Source: GCA-2697345 sp045565015 (GTDB taxonomy: Bacteria > Pseudomonadota > Alphaproteobacteria > Rhodobacterales > Rhodobacteraceae). From it: a DNA stretch of 30,301 bases. The position numbers and the translations under genes were made by a program. Position 1 is the stretch's first letter. Every line of letters begins with the position of its first letter. The notes beneath the pieces are model-generated. The model was not told where the DNA came from, did not search any database, and worked only from the letters and a program-made list of their open reading frames with translations. Of the stretch, positions 15,407 to 23,131 are shown piece by piece. The stretch is from NCBI GenBank assembly GCA_045565015.1, contig JBJLGD010000032.1, positions 1-30,301 on the forward strand. Direction: 5' to 3'.

Positions 15407-15676
15407 TTATCTGCGAATTCCTAGGCTTTTGATAAGATCTGAATAACGCTTTTCTTCTTTCTCTTTTAAGTAGTCTAATAATTTACGACGTCGTGCTACC
15501 ATCCGTAAAAGGCCGCGTCGGCCATGATTATCTTTAGTATGAGTTTTAAAGTGATCGGTTAAAGTATTGATCCGTGAAGTTAAGATAGCTACTTGAACTT
15601 CTGGTGAACCTGTATCACCTTCTTTAGTGGCATATTCTTTTATTAGGCCATTTTTGGCTTCAGAGTTTATCGACAT
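15407..15676 (-). CDS. rpsO: 30S ribosomal protein S15
   Basis: S15 is a primary 16S rRNA-binding protein of the small subunit platform. The 89-aa product is standard length and carries the family signatures GDTGSPEVQVAILTSRI (about 20-36), HFKTHTKDNHGRRGLL (42-57) and RRRKLLDYLK. The ATG at 15676 has a strong AAGGAG site (15683-15688). It precedes pnp, the near-universal rpsO-pnp order. A GC-rich leader upstream may allow S15 to regulate its own translation, as known in several phyla. Confidence 0.98.
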   Translation of the reverse strand: MSINSEAKNGLIKEYATKEGDTGSPEVQVAILTSRINTLTDHFKTHTKDNHGRRGLLRMVARRRKLLDYLKEKEEKRYSDLIKSLGIRR

Positions 15677-15745
15677 CGTGGTCTCCTTTTCTGTTTAAGG
15701 GTTAATGGCACAAACCGGGATGTCGTCCAGCAAGGCCCATGGAGC
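15677..15745 (-). promoter_or_regulatory. GC-rich 5' leader of rpsO, possible S15 autoregulatory RNA
   Basis: The minus-strand sequence before rpsO includes 32 bases (15707-15738) of which 21 are G or C, far above the AT-rich surroundings. This suggests conserved RNA structure. A CTCC at 15744-15741 could pair with GGAG in the ribosome site (15683-15686), but that is only four pairs. S15 leaders are known to differ between phyla; I cannot confirm a match to any known class. No convincing promoter was found further upstream. Confidence 0.4.
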
Positions 15746-15871
15746 TTTTTACACTAAACTAGTAGTGAAGTCGGGCGTATATTTTACTTTCTATGAAAAG
15801 GGAAGGGCTAAATGTATAACTACACGAAACACCCTTGTGGTTTTTCATCAGATTTTAATTAGTAGTGATCT

Positions 15872-15941
15872 ATTTAGTTAGATTAAGGGATGAATTGCCG
15901 AGGCGTCACTGGAACTAAATGCTTATAGTTTATATTTAGTT
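15872..15941. repeat. Three copies of an ATTTAGTT element downstream of the DUF1643 gene
   Basis: ATTTAGTT occurs at 15872-15879 and 15934-15941, and its exact complement AACTAAAT lies at 15913-15920. The last two make a perfect 8-base hairpin with a 13-base loop, six bases past the DUF1643 stop on the minus strand. No T-run follows. The remainder of the 271-base gap (15677-15947) holds the rpsO leader and a CACTA/TAGTG dyad (15752-15767), and no open reading frame I would call a gene. Confidence 0.35.
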
Positions 15942-15947
15942 GAGCCT

Positions 15948-16448
15948 TTATACCCATTTAATTGGTTTTTGTTTATAGCTGATGTATAGTGGATGCCTAG
16001 GTAAACCGTCTTTGGTCAAACCTAGATGATACAGATTGTTCTTTCCTATCATGGCCAATACTTTTGAGCCTCGATTGAGATGAGATCCGTGTGTTCCCCA
16101 AGCACAAATCACCATATCAGCCCATTTGCAGCCGTCAGAAATTGCCTTATCATTATTAGGCCCAATTGGATCAATTGATAACTTCATTTTTTTTGGGCTC
16201 GTATCTCTCCAGGCAAATATATTACATACTAAGAAAGCTCCAAAACCTAAAGTGCGAGCTCTCTGCTCACATCTCTCAACTGTAGGATCATTTTTTAGCT
16301 CTGTTGCTGTGGATGGATTAAGAAGAACAAATGTTATTTTTTTTTTGCCTGGCTGCCAGACTCTTCGTAAAGAATAACGATAACGCTCGCAGTCTGAATA
16401 GCTTGCAGTACTTTTTATTTTATTTTGTTCACTAGTTTTTAAAATCAT
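15948..16448 (-). CDS. DUF1643 family protein of unknown function
   Basis: This 166-aa soluble protein matches the DUF1643 family by its ordered motifs: CERYRYSL (20-27), FVLLNPSTA (40-48), NDPTVERC (53-60), CNIFAWRDTSPKKM (75-88), DPIGPNND (93-100), CAWGTHG (115-121), and near the end LGLTKDGLPRHPLYIS (142-157). These strongly conserved polar motifs suggest an enzyme, but no biochemical role is established that I can name. No signal peptide or membrane segment is present. It lies between truB (81-base gap) and rpsO (271-base gap) on the same strand, so it could be co-transcribed with truB. The ATG at 16448 has no clear ribosome site; the upstream sequence is almost pure A/T. Confidence 0.85.
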   Translation of the reverse strand: MILKTSEQNKIKSTASYSDCERYRYSLRRVWQPGKKKITFVLLNPSTATELKNDPTVERCEQRARTLGFGAFLVCNIFAWRDTSPKKMKLSIDPIGPNNDKAISDGCKWADMVICAWGTHGSHLNRGSKVLAMIGKNNLYHLGLTKDGLPRHPLYISYKQKPIKWV

Positions 16449-16529
16449 TTTTTATTATTTAATATTTTAAATCCATACTTTTAATTTTCAAAATATTAGA
16501 GCATAATTTTAGAGATTAGCCCATCGAGT

Positions 16530-17450
16530 TTAATCAACGATTAGAGAATTTACAAATACTCTAAATGGAAAAAACTCACCTTTGACGCACTCTCCTAATG
16601 CCAAAACATTTTTTTGATATGAAACCCAAGCTACCTTGACGTTCGGATTAGTCGTTTCGCCAATATAGCATGAATTTCCATGCTGTATTTTTTTTGCAAC
16701 TGATAGAGTAACTGGAATTTCATCAATATTAGCTAAACTGGATTCAGTAGGAATCAGGAAATCATTTATTTTCGTTGACCCTTTGAGAGCCTCCAATTCA
16801 CCTAATTTTGATGCATCCTTGATATCAAATATTCCAGACCAGTGCCTTCGAAGACTTTGGGTATGGCCATAACAACCCAAAACCCGACCTATGTCTCTTG
16901 CGATTGCTCGAACATACCCTCCTTTGCCACAGACCATTTTAAAGGATGCATAATTTATGTCCGTTCTGCTCGTAAGCTCTAGAGTATCAATTTGAACTAA
17001 TTTAGGTGCTATAATTACATCTGCTTTGTCGCGAGCAAGCTTATAAGCCCTATTACCATTAATTTTTACCGCTGAGAATTTTGGAGGAACTTGTTCGACT
17101 TCACCGATAAAGTTTTTTAAAGTCGCTTTTATTTCCTCATTTGTCGGCCTTAATTGAGAAGTCTTAAGTACGTCCCCTTCAGTGTCGTCAGTTGAAGTTT
17201 CTTCTCCAAATTTAACAATAAATGAATATTCTTTAAGAGTGTCTGTGACATATGGGATTGTCTTAGTAGCTTCACCAAGTGCGACGGCGAGAAGCCCGGT
17301 AGCCTCAGGGTCCAAAGTTCCGGCATGTCCAGCTTTCCTGGCATTAAACAACCAACGTACTTTATTTGACACTGCGTTTGAAGTCACTCCGGGTTCCTTA
17401 TCTATTAGAACCCACCCAGAAATATTCCTCCCTGATTTTTTACGCGCCAC
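16530..17450 (-). CDS. truB: tRNA pseudouridine-55 synthase TruB
   Basis: TruB makes pseudouridine 55 in the T-loop of tRNAs. The 306-aa product has GWVLIDKEPGVTSN (12-25), the catalytic loop GHAGTLDPEATG (41-52, catalytic D47), VPPKFSAVKINGNRAY and CGKGGYVRAIARDIG. The start is GTG at 17450 with AGGAG five bases upstream, giving MARKKSGRNISGWV as in relatives. It follows rbfA on the same strand after a 58-base gap, the widespread rbfA-truB order, so both are probably expressed together. Confidence 0.96.
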   Translation of the reverse strand: MARKKSGRNISGWVLIDKEPGVTSNAVSNKVRWLFNARKAGHAGTLDPEATGLLAVALGEATKTIPYVTDTLKEYSFIVKFGEETSTDDTEGDVLKTSQLRPTNEEIKATLKNFIGEVEQVPPKFSAVKINGNRAYKLARDKADVIIAPKLVQIDTLELTSRTDINYASFKMVCGKGGYVRAIARDIGRVLGCYGHTQSLRRHWSGIFDIKDASKLGELEALKGSTKINDFLIPTESSLANIDEIPVTLSVAKKIQHGNSCYIGETTNPNVKVAWVSYQKNVLALGECVKGEFFPFRVFVNSLIVD

Positions 17451-17508
17451 ACAAACTCCTAAAATAGCTATTATTTTTTTGTTTTAGGTCAAACAAACTT
17501 TCAACAGC

Positions 17509-17910
17509 TTAGTGAGCTTTATCTAAATCAGATTTAACCTTATCTTGATTTAGTAGTTGTTCTGTTTTGTCTATTTGATCAAAGGTTTCATCGATGATAA
17601 ATCTAAAATCTGGTGCATATTTTAGATTTAAACTCTTTGCGATAACTTTTCGTATCTCGTGCTTGCTCCGAGACAAAGCCTCTATGGCTTCTTTTTTCTT
17701 ATCACCACCCAAGGGAAGCACGAAAACAGTCGCCACTTTAAGATCGGGTGAAATCCTGACTTCACTCACTGTGACTAACAGTTTCTCTAGCTCGGGATCA
17801 TAAAGATTTCCTCTGCTGAGCAACTCGGCTAGGCTTCTCCGGATCATTTCGCCCACTCTTAATTGTCTTTGAGAGGGTCCGGTCTTAGAAAAATGACTTT
17901 TACTTGACAT
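17509..17910 (-). CDS. rbfA: Ribosome-binding factor A
   Basis: RbfA assists late 30S maturation and cold adaptation by binding immature small subunits. From the ATG at 17910 it is 133 aa. Family signatures are GPSQRQLRVGEMIRRSLAEL near the N terminus, the central VRISPDLKVATVFVLPLG, and APDFRFIIDETFDQID near the end. I chose 17910 because AGGAGA lies just upstream and the product then starts MSSKSHFSKTGPSQRQ. A longer frame from 17991 would overlap the start of dapB and adds 27 residues without family resemblance. It is divergent from dapB over 74 bases. Confidence 0.95.
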   Translation of the reverse strand: MSSKSHFSKTGPSQRQLRVGEMIRRSLAELLSRGNLYDPELEKLLVTVSEVRISPDLKVATVFVLPLGGDKKKEAIEALSRSKHEIRKVIAKSLNLKYAPDFRFIIDETFDQIDKTEQLLNQDKVKSDLDKAH

Positions 17911-17984
17911 GTTTTCTCCTCTAAGCATGTTTTTACAATCTTGCAACTGTTCAAAGATATGATTTAATTTACTAGGAGGTCTAA

Positions 17985-18797
17985 ATGTCAAATATTCCAG
18001 CAGTTTTAGTTACAGGTGTTTCAGGAAGAATGGGTCAAATGTTAGTGAAGCTTATTAATAAAAGTGACAAATTAAGATTGGCTGGGGTAACAGAGAGAAA
18101 AGGGCATGGTTGGATAGGATTAGATCTAGGCGAGATGCTCGGAGGTTCACCAAATGGCATGATTGTTCAAGACTCGGTTTTAGAGCTTATATCTGATTCT
18201 AATGCGCTTATAGATTTCACAACCCCATCGGCAACTATTGAGCACGCAGAATTGGCGGCACAAGCCCGAGTAGCGCACATAATTGGTACAACAGGAATGA
18301 GTAAAAATGAGCTAAAAAAAATCTCAGCGGCTGCAAGGCATACTCCTATTGTTAGGGCTGGTAATATGTCGCTTGGTGTCAATCTTTTGACTGAACTTAC
18401 TAGAAAAATTTCATCAGCATTAAATGAGGATTTCGATATTGAGATAGTAGAGTCCCATCATAAGAATAAAGTCGATGCACCTTCAGGTACAGCGTTAATG
18501 CTTGGGGAGGCAGCTGCAGAAGGTCGCGGCATTCCCTTAGAAACTTCGTCGGAACGTGGGCGAGATGGAATAACTGGTGAAAGGTCAACAGGTACAATTG
18601 GTTTTTCATCTATTCGGGGGGGAGATATTGTTGGTGAGCATGATGTTATTTTTGCGTCAGAGGGAGAAAGAATAATACTTCGTCACATAGCCTCTGACCG
18701 CGTTATATTTGCAAGAGGAGCACTGACTGCTGCTCTTTGGGCGCAGGGTAAAATCCCAGGAGACTATTCTATGTTAGATGTTTTAGGTTTGGTTTAA
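17985..18797 (+). CDS. dapB: 4-hydroxy-tetrahydrodipicolinate reductase
   Basis: DapB carries out the NAD(P)H-dependent reduction step of diaminopimelate and lysine synthesis. The 270-aa cytoplasmic enzyme has the dinucleotide site VTGVSGRMGQML (9-20) and the substrate/catalytic block ESHHKNKVDAPSGTA (156-170, with H158 and K162 matching the E. coli catalytic pair H159/K163). It also has GTTG and the C-terminal FARGALTAALW. The ATG at 17985 follows a strong AGGAGG (17974-17979). It is divergent from rbfA and ends 15 bases before the convergent DUF1674 gene. Confidence 0.97.
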   Translation: MSNIPAVLVTGVSGRMGQMLVKLINKSDKLRLAGVTERKGHGWIGLDLGEMLGGSPNGMIVQDSVLELISDSNALIDFTTPSATIEHAELAAQARVAHIIGTTGMSKNELKKISAAARHTPIVRAGNMSLGVNLLTELTRKISSALNEDFDIEIVESHHKNKVDAPSGTALMLGEAAAEGRGIPLETSSERGRDGITGERSTGTIGFSSIRGGDIVGEHDVIFASEGERIILRHIASDRVIFARGALTAALWAQGKIPGDYSMLDVLGLV

Positions 18798-18812
18798 AAA
18801 TAATATATTTTA

Positions 18813-19004
18813 TTAGAAATCTACTGCAATTCCTTTTTTTTCCCAATCACCAAAGCGGACGGGTTCAGGGCCATCTCTGCCACCTAACTCCTTTGGCAAG
18901 GTATTTTTTAGCGCCTTTGCTCTTCTTACGTTTGCTTCATTAAGAGCCCGTAATGCTTCCTCAGATAATTTCTTAACTGGAATTATTTTATCTTTCTTGT
19001 CCAT
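18813..19004 (-). CDS. DUF1674 (SDHAF4-like) small protein
   Basis: This 63-aa soluble protein ends in the family signature GGRDGPEPVRFGDWEKKGIAVDF; the key residues are GPEP, the aromatic-GDWE and the terminal VDF. Mitochondrial SDHAF4/Sdh8 shares this C-terminal motif and assists flavinylated SdhA during succinate dehydrogenase assembly, so a similar role is plausible. The N-terminal half is Lys/Glu-rich and probably disordered or helical. The start at 19004 has a weak AGAGAG site. It is divergent from rsmB with only 29 bases between starts. Confidence 0.88.
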   Translation of the reverse strand: MDKKDKIIPVKKLSEEALRALNEANVRRAKALKNTLPKELGGRDGPEPVRFGDWEKKGIAVDF

Positions 19005-19012
19005 AAGCTCTC

Positions 19013-19018
19013 TATAAT
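19013..19018 (+). promoter_or_regulatory. Possible -10 box for rsmB
   Basis: A perfect TATAAT lies 15 bases before the rsmB ATG, with no good -35 at 16-18 bases. Transcription would start about 9 bases before the ATG, leaving no room for a ribosome site, and none is seen. This would mean a near-leaderless mRNA. AT-rich background weakens the call. Confidence 0.3.
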
Positions 19019-19033
19019 CTAATTGACGTTAAT

Positions 19034-20398
19034 ATGCAAAAAACAGAAAATAACATTAAGAATAAAACTGACCAACGTCAACGTGATAACGTGCGTTTTA
19101 AAAAGCCTGGTCTATTATCAAGATGGGCAGCAGTTGAACTTATTAACCAAGTATTAGAAGATAAGAAATCTATATCAAATCAACTTCAGGATTCAGATTT
19201 ATTCAAATACTTAACAGCTTCTGATCGTGCACGTTCGCAAAGGCTAGCTCTTCAAACGTTAAGATATTTAAGGCGAATTGATGATATTTTACACATATAT
19301 CTAAGTAAAACTCCTCCAAATAAAGCAATGAACATCTTACGCTTAGCCGTATTAGAAATTTGTTCAGAAAAGATCTCGCCCCATGCGGTGGTAGATGGTG
19401 CTGTTTCATTAATGAAAGCATCTCGGAAGTTGGTACAGTTTTCTGGTCTCTCAAATGCAATTCTACGCAAAATATCGAATAATGATGTAGATTCGTGGAA
19501 TTTGGGCGAGGTCACTGAGTTACCGAAATGGCTTAGGAAAAGGTTAGTACATGTGTATGACGAAGCAATTGTAAAAGATATAGAGTTGGCTCATCTTAAT
19601 GGAGCGAAAACAGATATTACACTAAAGCCAGGGTTAGATTTAATAAAATGGGCAGAAGAGTTGAACGCAAATATCCTACCTACAGGCTCACTTAGACTTC
19701 AGGCTTCTTCTCAACTATCAAAACTGAGCGGATTTGATGAGGGGATGTGGTGGGTACAGGATGTTGCGGCAACTATACCAGTAAAATCTATTGGTTCACT
19801 TAAGGGTAAATCTGTCCTAGATACGTGTGCTGCGCCTGGTGGGAAAACGTTGCAATTGGCCTCCCTCGGTGCAGAGGTGGTGGCGCTAGATAAGTCTAGT
19901 AGCAGACTAAAGATTTTACGAGAAAACCTTGATAGGACAAATATGCTCGCTGAAATTATTCAAGCTGATTTCCTAAATTGGAATACTGATCAGACCTTCG
20001 ATTATATTTTACTCGACGCTCCCTGTACGGCGACAGGGACTATTAGGCGTCACCCTGATTTACCATTATTACGAACTAAAGAAGACCTGACATCATTGAT
20101 TCAGCTTCAATCTGATATGATTGATAAATCTATCGCTATGTTAAAACCCTCTGGAAAGTTAATATTTACGACTTGTAGTCTACTACCTGAGGAGGGAGAG
20201 ATCCAAGTAAAGGCAGCAATGAAAAGGCATAATTTAAGAGCTGTAAAACTTTCTATAGAGGCACTTGGCCTAAATCCAAATTGGTATAACAATGATTTAG
20301 ATCATCTTCGACTGCGGCCTGATTATTGGACCGATCGTGGGGGAATGGATGGTTTTTTTATAGGTGTTTTAGAGAATAGAAAACAGTTATTAGACTAA
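19034..20398 (+). CDS. rsmB: 16S rRNA (cytosine-967-C5)-methyltransferase RsmB-type
   Basis: This 454-aa protein has two parts. An N-terminal NusB-like RNA-binding domain (about 25-165, with HAVVDGAVSLMK) is followed by a SAM-dependent m5C methyltransferase domain. In the latter, VLDTCAAPGGKTLQLA binds SAM, LDAPCTATGTIRRHPDLP contains C331, and TTCSLLPEEGE contains C381; these two cysteines are the release and nucleophile pair of RsmB-type enzymes. The C-terminal RPDYWTDRGGMDGFFIGVL is also typical. The start has no clear ribosome site. A terminator candidate lies before purH, suggesting a separate transcript. Confidence 0.93.
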   Translation: MQKTENNIKNKTDQRQRDNVRFKKPGLLSRWAAVELINQVLEDKKSISNQLQDSDLFKYLTASDRARSQRLALQTLRYLRRIDDILHIYLSKTPPNKAMNILRLAVLEICSEKISPHAVVDGAVSLMKASRKLVQFSGLSNAILRKISNNDVDSWNLGEVTELPKWLRKRLVHVYDEAIVKDIELAHLNGAKTDITLKPGLDLIKWAEELNANILPTGSLRLQASSQLSKLSGFDEGMWWVQDVAATIPVKSIGSLKGKSVLDTCAAPGGKTLQLASLGAEVVALDKSSSRLKILRENLDRTNMLAEIIQADFLNWNTDQTFDYILLDAPCTATGTIRRHPDLPLLRTKEDLTSLIQLQSDMIDKSIAMLKPSGKLIFTTCSLLPEEGEIQVKAAMKRHNLRAVKLSIEALGLNPNWYNNDLDHLRLRPDYWTDRGGMDGFFIGVLENRKQLLD

Positions 20399-20424
20399 TG
20401 AGGTTTTTTGGATTAAGAAAATTA

Positions 20425-20470
20425 TAGACCCTCTCTTAAATAAGTTTCTAACCCTTAGGGACTATTTTTT
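20425..20470 (+). terminator. Candidate intrinsic terminator between rsmB and purH
   Basis: TAGACCCT (20425-20432) can pair with AGGGACTA (20457-20464) with one A-A mismatch, and six T residues follow at once (20465-20470). The 24-base loop is large, though it may hold a small inner stem. The layout right after rsmB fits a terminator, but stability is modest. Confidence 0.4.
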
Positions 20471-20494
20471 AAAAAAATATTTTGGAAGAATATA

Positions 20495-22081
20495 ATGACA
20501 GACCTTTTACCAATTAAGAGAGCGTTAATTTCTGTTTCTGATAAAACAGATTTAAAGAGCCTTGTGGTGTCTTTGGTGGGTTATGGTATAGAAATAATTT
20601 CAACAGGGGGTACGGCTTCTGCGATTAGACAGGCAGGAGTAAAAGTCAAAGATGTTTCAGACTTAACGGGATTTCCAGAAATGTTAGATGGCAGGGTAAA
20701 AACATTGCATCCGAGGGTGCATGGGGCTTTGTTGGGATCAATAGATTCAGATATTCATAGGGCTGAAATGGAAGAATATAATATTCAGCCAATAGATCTT
20801 TTGATTGTTAACTTGTACCCTTTTTCTGAAACTGTGGCCTCTGGTTCTTCTTATGACACCTGCATAGAGAATATTGACATAGGGGGACCTGCGATGCTGA
20901 GGGCGGCTGCTAAAAATCATAAATTTGTCAACGTGGTTACTGAAGTAGAAGATTATCAGGTTTTATTAACAGAATTAGAAAAAAATGAAGGTCAAACAAG
21001 CTTTGATTTTAGACGAAATTTGGCGTTAGCAGCTTACTCAAGAACAGCGTCATATGATTCTGCTGTAGCAAATTGGTTTAGAAATCACGCTACAAAAAAA
21101 ACCAAAAGTTATACTCTCTCAGGAAATTTAGTACAGAATTTGAGATATGGTGAAAACCCACATCAAACAGCTTCTTTTTATAAAAAAGACGGCAATACTT
21201 TTGGTGTGACAAGCTCAATTATGATTCAAGGGAAAGAACTCAGTTATAACAATATAAATGATGCTGATGCTGCTATTAATCTTGCATTGGAATTTGAGTC
21301 AGAGGCTGACGCGGCATGCGTAATAGTAAAACATGCTAATCCCTGTGGGGTGGCTGTTGGACGAACAGTAAAGCAAGCCTATTTATCTGCTTTAAAATGT
21401 GACAGGCAGTCTGCTTTTGGTGGAATAGTTGCCTTTAATAAGACATTGGATGAGGAGGCAGCCAAATCGCTGATAAAGATCTTTACAGAAGTTGTAATTG
21501 CGCCAAATGTAACTGAGGCCGCAAAAAAAGTATTTGCAAAGAAAAAAAATATTCGATTGTTAACCTATGGAAATGATGAGGCTGTTGGATTAAAGCAAGA
21601 TAAACTAAGCTCAGTTTCAGGTGGTTTTTTGGTGCAATCCACAGATGACTCAAAAATAAATATCAGTGATTTCAGAGTTGTCACTGAGCGAAAGCCCAGT
21701 CCTAAAGAATACATTGATTTAGTTTTTTCTTGGAAGGTTGCCAAACACGTGAAGTCAAATGCAATAGTGTATGCAAAAGATGGGATTACAGTTGGTATAG
21801 GGGCTGGTCAAATGAGTAGAGTTGATTCAACCCGTATAGCAGCAATAAAATTCCAAGATATGCAAAAAGCTGAGTCAGAAAATATAAATAATGTTTCAGG
21901 TTTAGCCCTTGCTTCAGATGCATTTTTTCCATTTCCTGATGGATTAGTAACGGCTGTTAAAGCTGGTGTGTCCGCGGTAATTCAGCCAGGAGGTTCTCTT
22001 AAAGACCAGGAGGTAATTGACACTGCTAACGCTTTGGGTATTTCAATGGTATTCACAGGAGTACGGAATTTTAGGCATTAA
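20495..22081 (+). CDS. purH: Bifunctional AICAR formyltransferase / IMP cyclohydrolase
   Basis: PurH performs the last two steps of de novo IMP synthesis, using 10-formyl-THF. The 528-aa product is full length. The N-terminal MGS-like cyclohydrolase domain has RALISVSDKTDL, STGGTAS, LTGFPEMLDGRVKTLHPRVHG and NLYPF. The C-terminal transformylase domain has LRYGENPHQ, KHANPCGVAVG (formyltransfer Lys-His region), SAFGGIVAFN and the end block ASDAFFPFPDG. GGAAG precedes the ATG. It begins a run of five same-strand genes with short gaps (2 bases to lspA), likely one operon. It also draws on the folate one-carbon pool that the demethylase operon would fill. Confidence 0.97.
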   Translation: MTDLLPIKRALISVSDKTDLKSLVVSLVGYGIEIISTGGTASAIRQAGVKVKDVSDLTGFPEMLDGRVKTLHPRVHGALLGSIDSDIHRAEMEEYNIQPIDLLIVNLYPFSETVASGSSYDTCIENIDIGGPAMLRAAAKNHKFVNVVTEVEDYQVLLTELEKNEGQTSFDFRRNLALAAYSRTASYDSAVANWFRNHATKKTKSYTLSGNLVQNLRYGENPHQTASFYKKDGNTFGVTSSIMIQGKELSYNNINDADAAINLALEFESEADAACVIVKHANPCGVAVGRTVKQAYLSALKCDRQSAFGGIVAFNKTLDEEAAKSLIKIFTEVVIAPNVTEAAKKVFAKKKNIRLLTYGNDEAVGLKQDKLSSVSGGFLVQSTDDSKINISDFRVVTERKPSPKEYIDLVFSWKVAKHVKSNAIVYAKDGITVGIGAGQMSRVDSTRIAAIKFQDMQKAESENINNVSGLALASDAFFPFPDGLVTAVKAGVSAVIQPGGSLKDQEVIDTANALGISMVFTGVRNFRH

Positions 22082-22083
22082 CG

Positions 22084-22551
22084 ATGAGGATTATTTTAAT
22101 TACAGGATTACTTACTTTTTTTATCGACCAGTTGAGTAAATATTATGTAGTTTTTTATCTAGACCTTCAGAATGTGCTTTCTATTAATGTTATACCACCG
22201 TTTTTGAATTTTAGGATGGGCTGGAATACGGGCATTAATTTTGGAATGTTGAATCAACTTTTTAAAAGTACCGAAATATTTTTAATAGTTTTAGCACTAC
22301 TTATTTCTGTTGCTTTAGTTTGGTGGGCTAAAATTAAACAATTTAATATTTTAGGTTTTACAAGTATTGGTCTAATCGTAGGTGGAGCTATCGGAAATGC
22401 GTATGACAGATTTCTTTATGGAGCAGTGGCGGATTTTATTAATATGTCATGCTGTGGAATAGAGAACCCTTTTGTCTTTAATATAGCTGATATTGCTATA
22501 TTTATCGGTGTTTTTAGTTTATTTTTTATTAATGACGATAAGAAAACGTGA
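22084..22551 (+). CDS. lspA: Lipoprotein signal peptidase (signal peptidase II)
   Basis: LspA is an inner-membrane aspartic protease that removes signal peptides from diacylglyceryl-prolipoproteins. The 155-aa protein has four hydrophobic segments. The conserved blocks are DQLSKY (15-20), NTGINFG (48-54) and GGAIGNAYDRFLYGAVADF (100-118, catalytic D117), then VFNIADIAI with the second catalytic D136. It starts two bases after purH, with no strong ribosome site, so translation may be coupled. The next gene encodes a lipoprotein with a clear lipobox, a likely substrate. Confidence 0.95.
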   Translation: MRIILITGLLTFFIDQLSKYYVVFYLDLQNVLSINVIPPFLNFRMGWNTGINFGMLNQLFKSTEIFLIVLALLISVALVWWAKIKQFNILGFTSIGLIVGGAIGNAYDRFLYGAVADFINMSCCGIENPFVFNIADIAIFIGVFSLFFINDDKKT

Positions 22552-22605
22552 CATTTTTTTATTCGATGAGATATAAAGAGACTGTTGACTAAGTTAGGAC
22601 TCAGT

Positions 22606-23121
22606 ATGAATACTAAAATATCTGTAACCTTTTTAGGTTTAATTTTTTTCCTATTAATTACTGGTTGTGATAGTTCCTCCAAACCTAGCTTAATGAATTT
22701 AAGATCTAAAGGAAATGGTCCGGACGAATTTGCAATTGTGCCGGCGGGGCGATTAACCCAACCCAAAAGTTATGTAGAACTTCCTTTACCGACTTTAGGA
22801 GGAAAAAATCGCACTGATCTAAACCCAAGAGAGGATATTATCGTTGCTTTAGGTGGTGACAAGAATTTGACGAGTAAAGATCCAAACCTAGTAAAATACG
22901 TTTCAAGGTATGGTGGTGTTGAAGAGATACGGTCCATTTTGGCTAACGATGACTTGCAATTCAGAAAAGCAAATGACGGGTTGTTTTTAGAAAGACTGCT
23001 AAAAGTAAATATTTATTTCAAAGCTTACAAAAAGTATTCTTTGGACCAGTATTTAGAAGTTGAAAGGCTCAGAAAATTAGGTATAAAAACGGTCTCGGCG
23101 CCACCCAAAGCTAAAGAGTGA
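22606..23121 (+). CDS. DUF3035 (BamF-like) lipoprotein
   Basis: From the ATG at 22606 the product is 171 aa. It has a lipoprotein signal: a hydrophobic stretch ending in the lipobox LITGC, then DSS, so the mature protein begins at that cysteine. The following GPDEFAIVPAGRLTQPKSY, LPLPTLGG and NRTDLNPREDIIVALGG match the DUF3035 family, which to my knowledge is annotated in Rhodobacterales as BamF-like, a beta-barrel assembly machine accessory. The C-terminal third is basic and probably helical. The ATG has AGGA six bases upstream; a TTG at 22585 is not needed. It lies between lspA and two M16 proteins, an envelope-biogenesis setting. Confidence 0.85.
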   Translation: MNTKISVTFLGLIFFLLITGCDSSSKPSLMNLRSKGNGPDEFAIVPAGRLTQPKSYVELPLPTLGGKNRTDLNPREDIIVALGGDKNLTSKDPNLVKYVSRYGGVEEIRSILANDDLQFRKANDGLFLERLLKVNIYFKAYKKYSLDQYLEVERLRKLGIKTVSAPPKAKE

Positions 23122-23131
23122 TTTTTTAAAG

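Noticed and set aside
15677..15947. Hidden tRNA or small protein in the longest gap
   Set aside because: No T-loop or acceptor-stem pattern was found, and no reading frame has a ribosome site plus sensible composition.
17182..17487. 101-aa plus-strand frame opposite truB
   Set aside because: It is antisense to the TruB catalytic region, with no recognisable motif or ribosome site.
17941..17968. dapB promoter from TTGCAA and TTTAAT with a 16-base spacer
   Set aside because: The implied transcription start would fall on the ribosome site, leaving no usable leader. Matches are only moderate in AT-rich DNA.
22416..22766. 116-aa minus-strand frame across lspA and the lipoprotein gene
   Set aside because: It overlaps two well supported genes and has no domain features.
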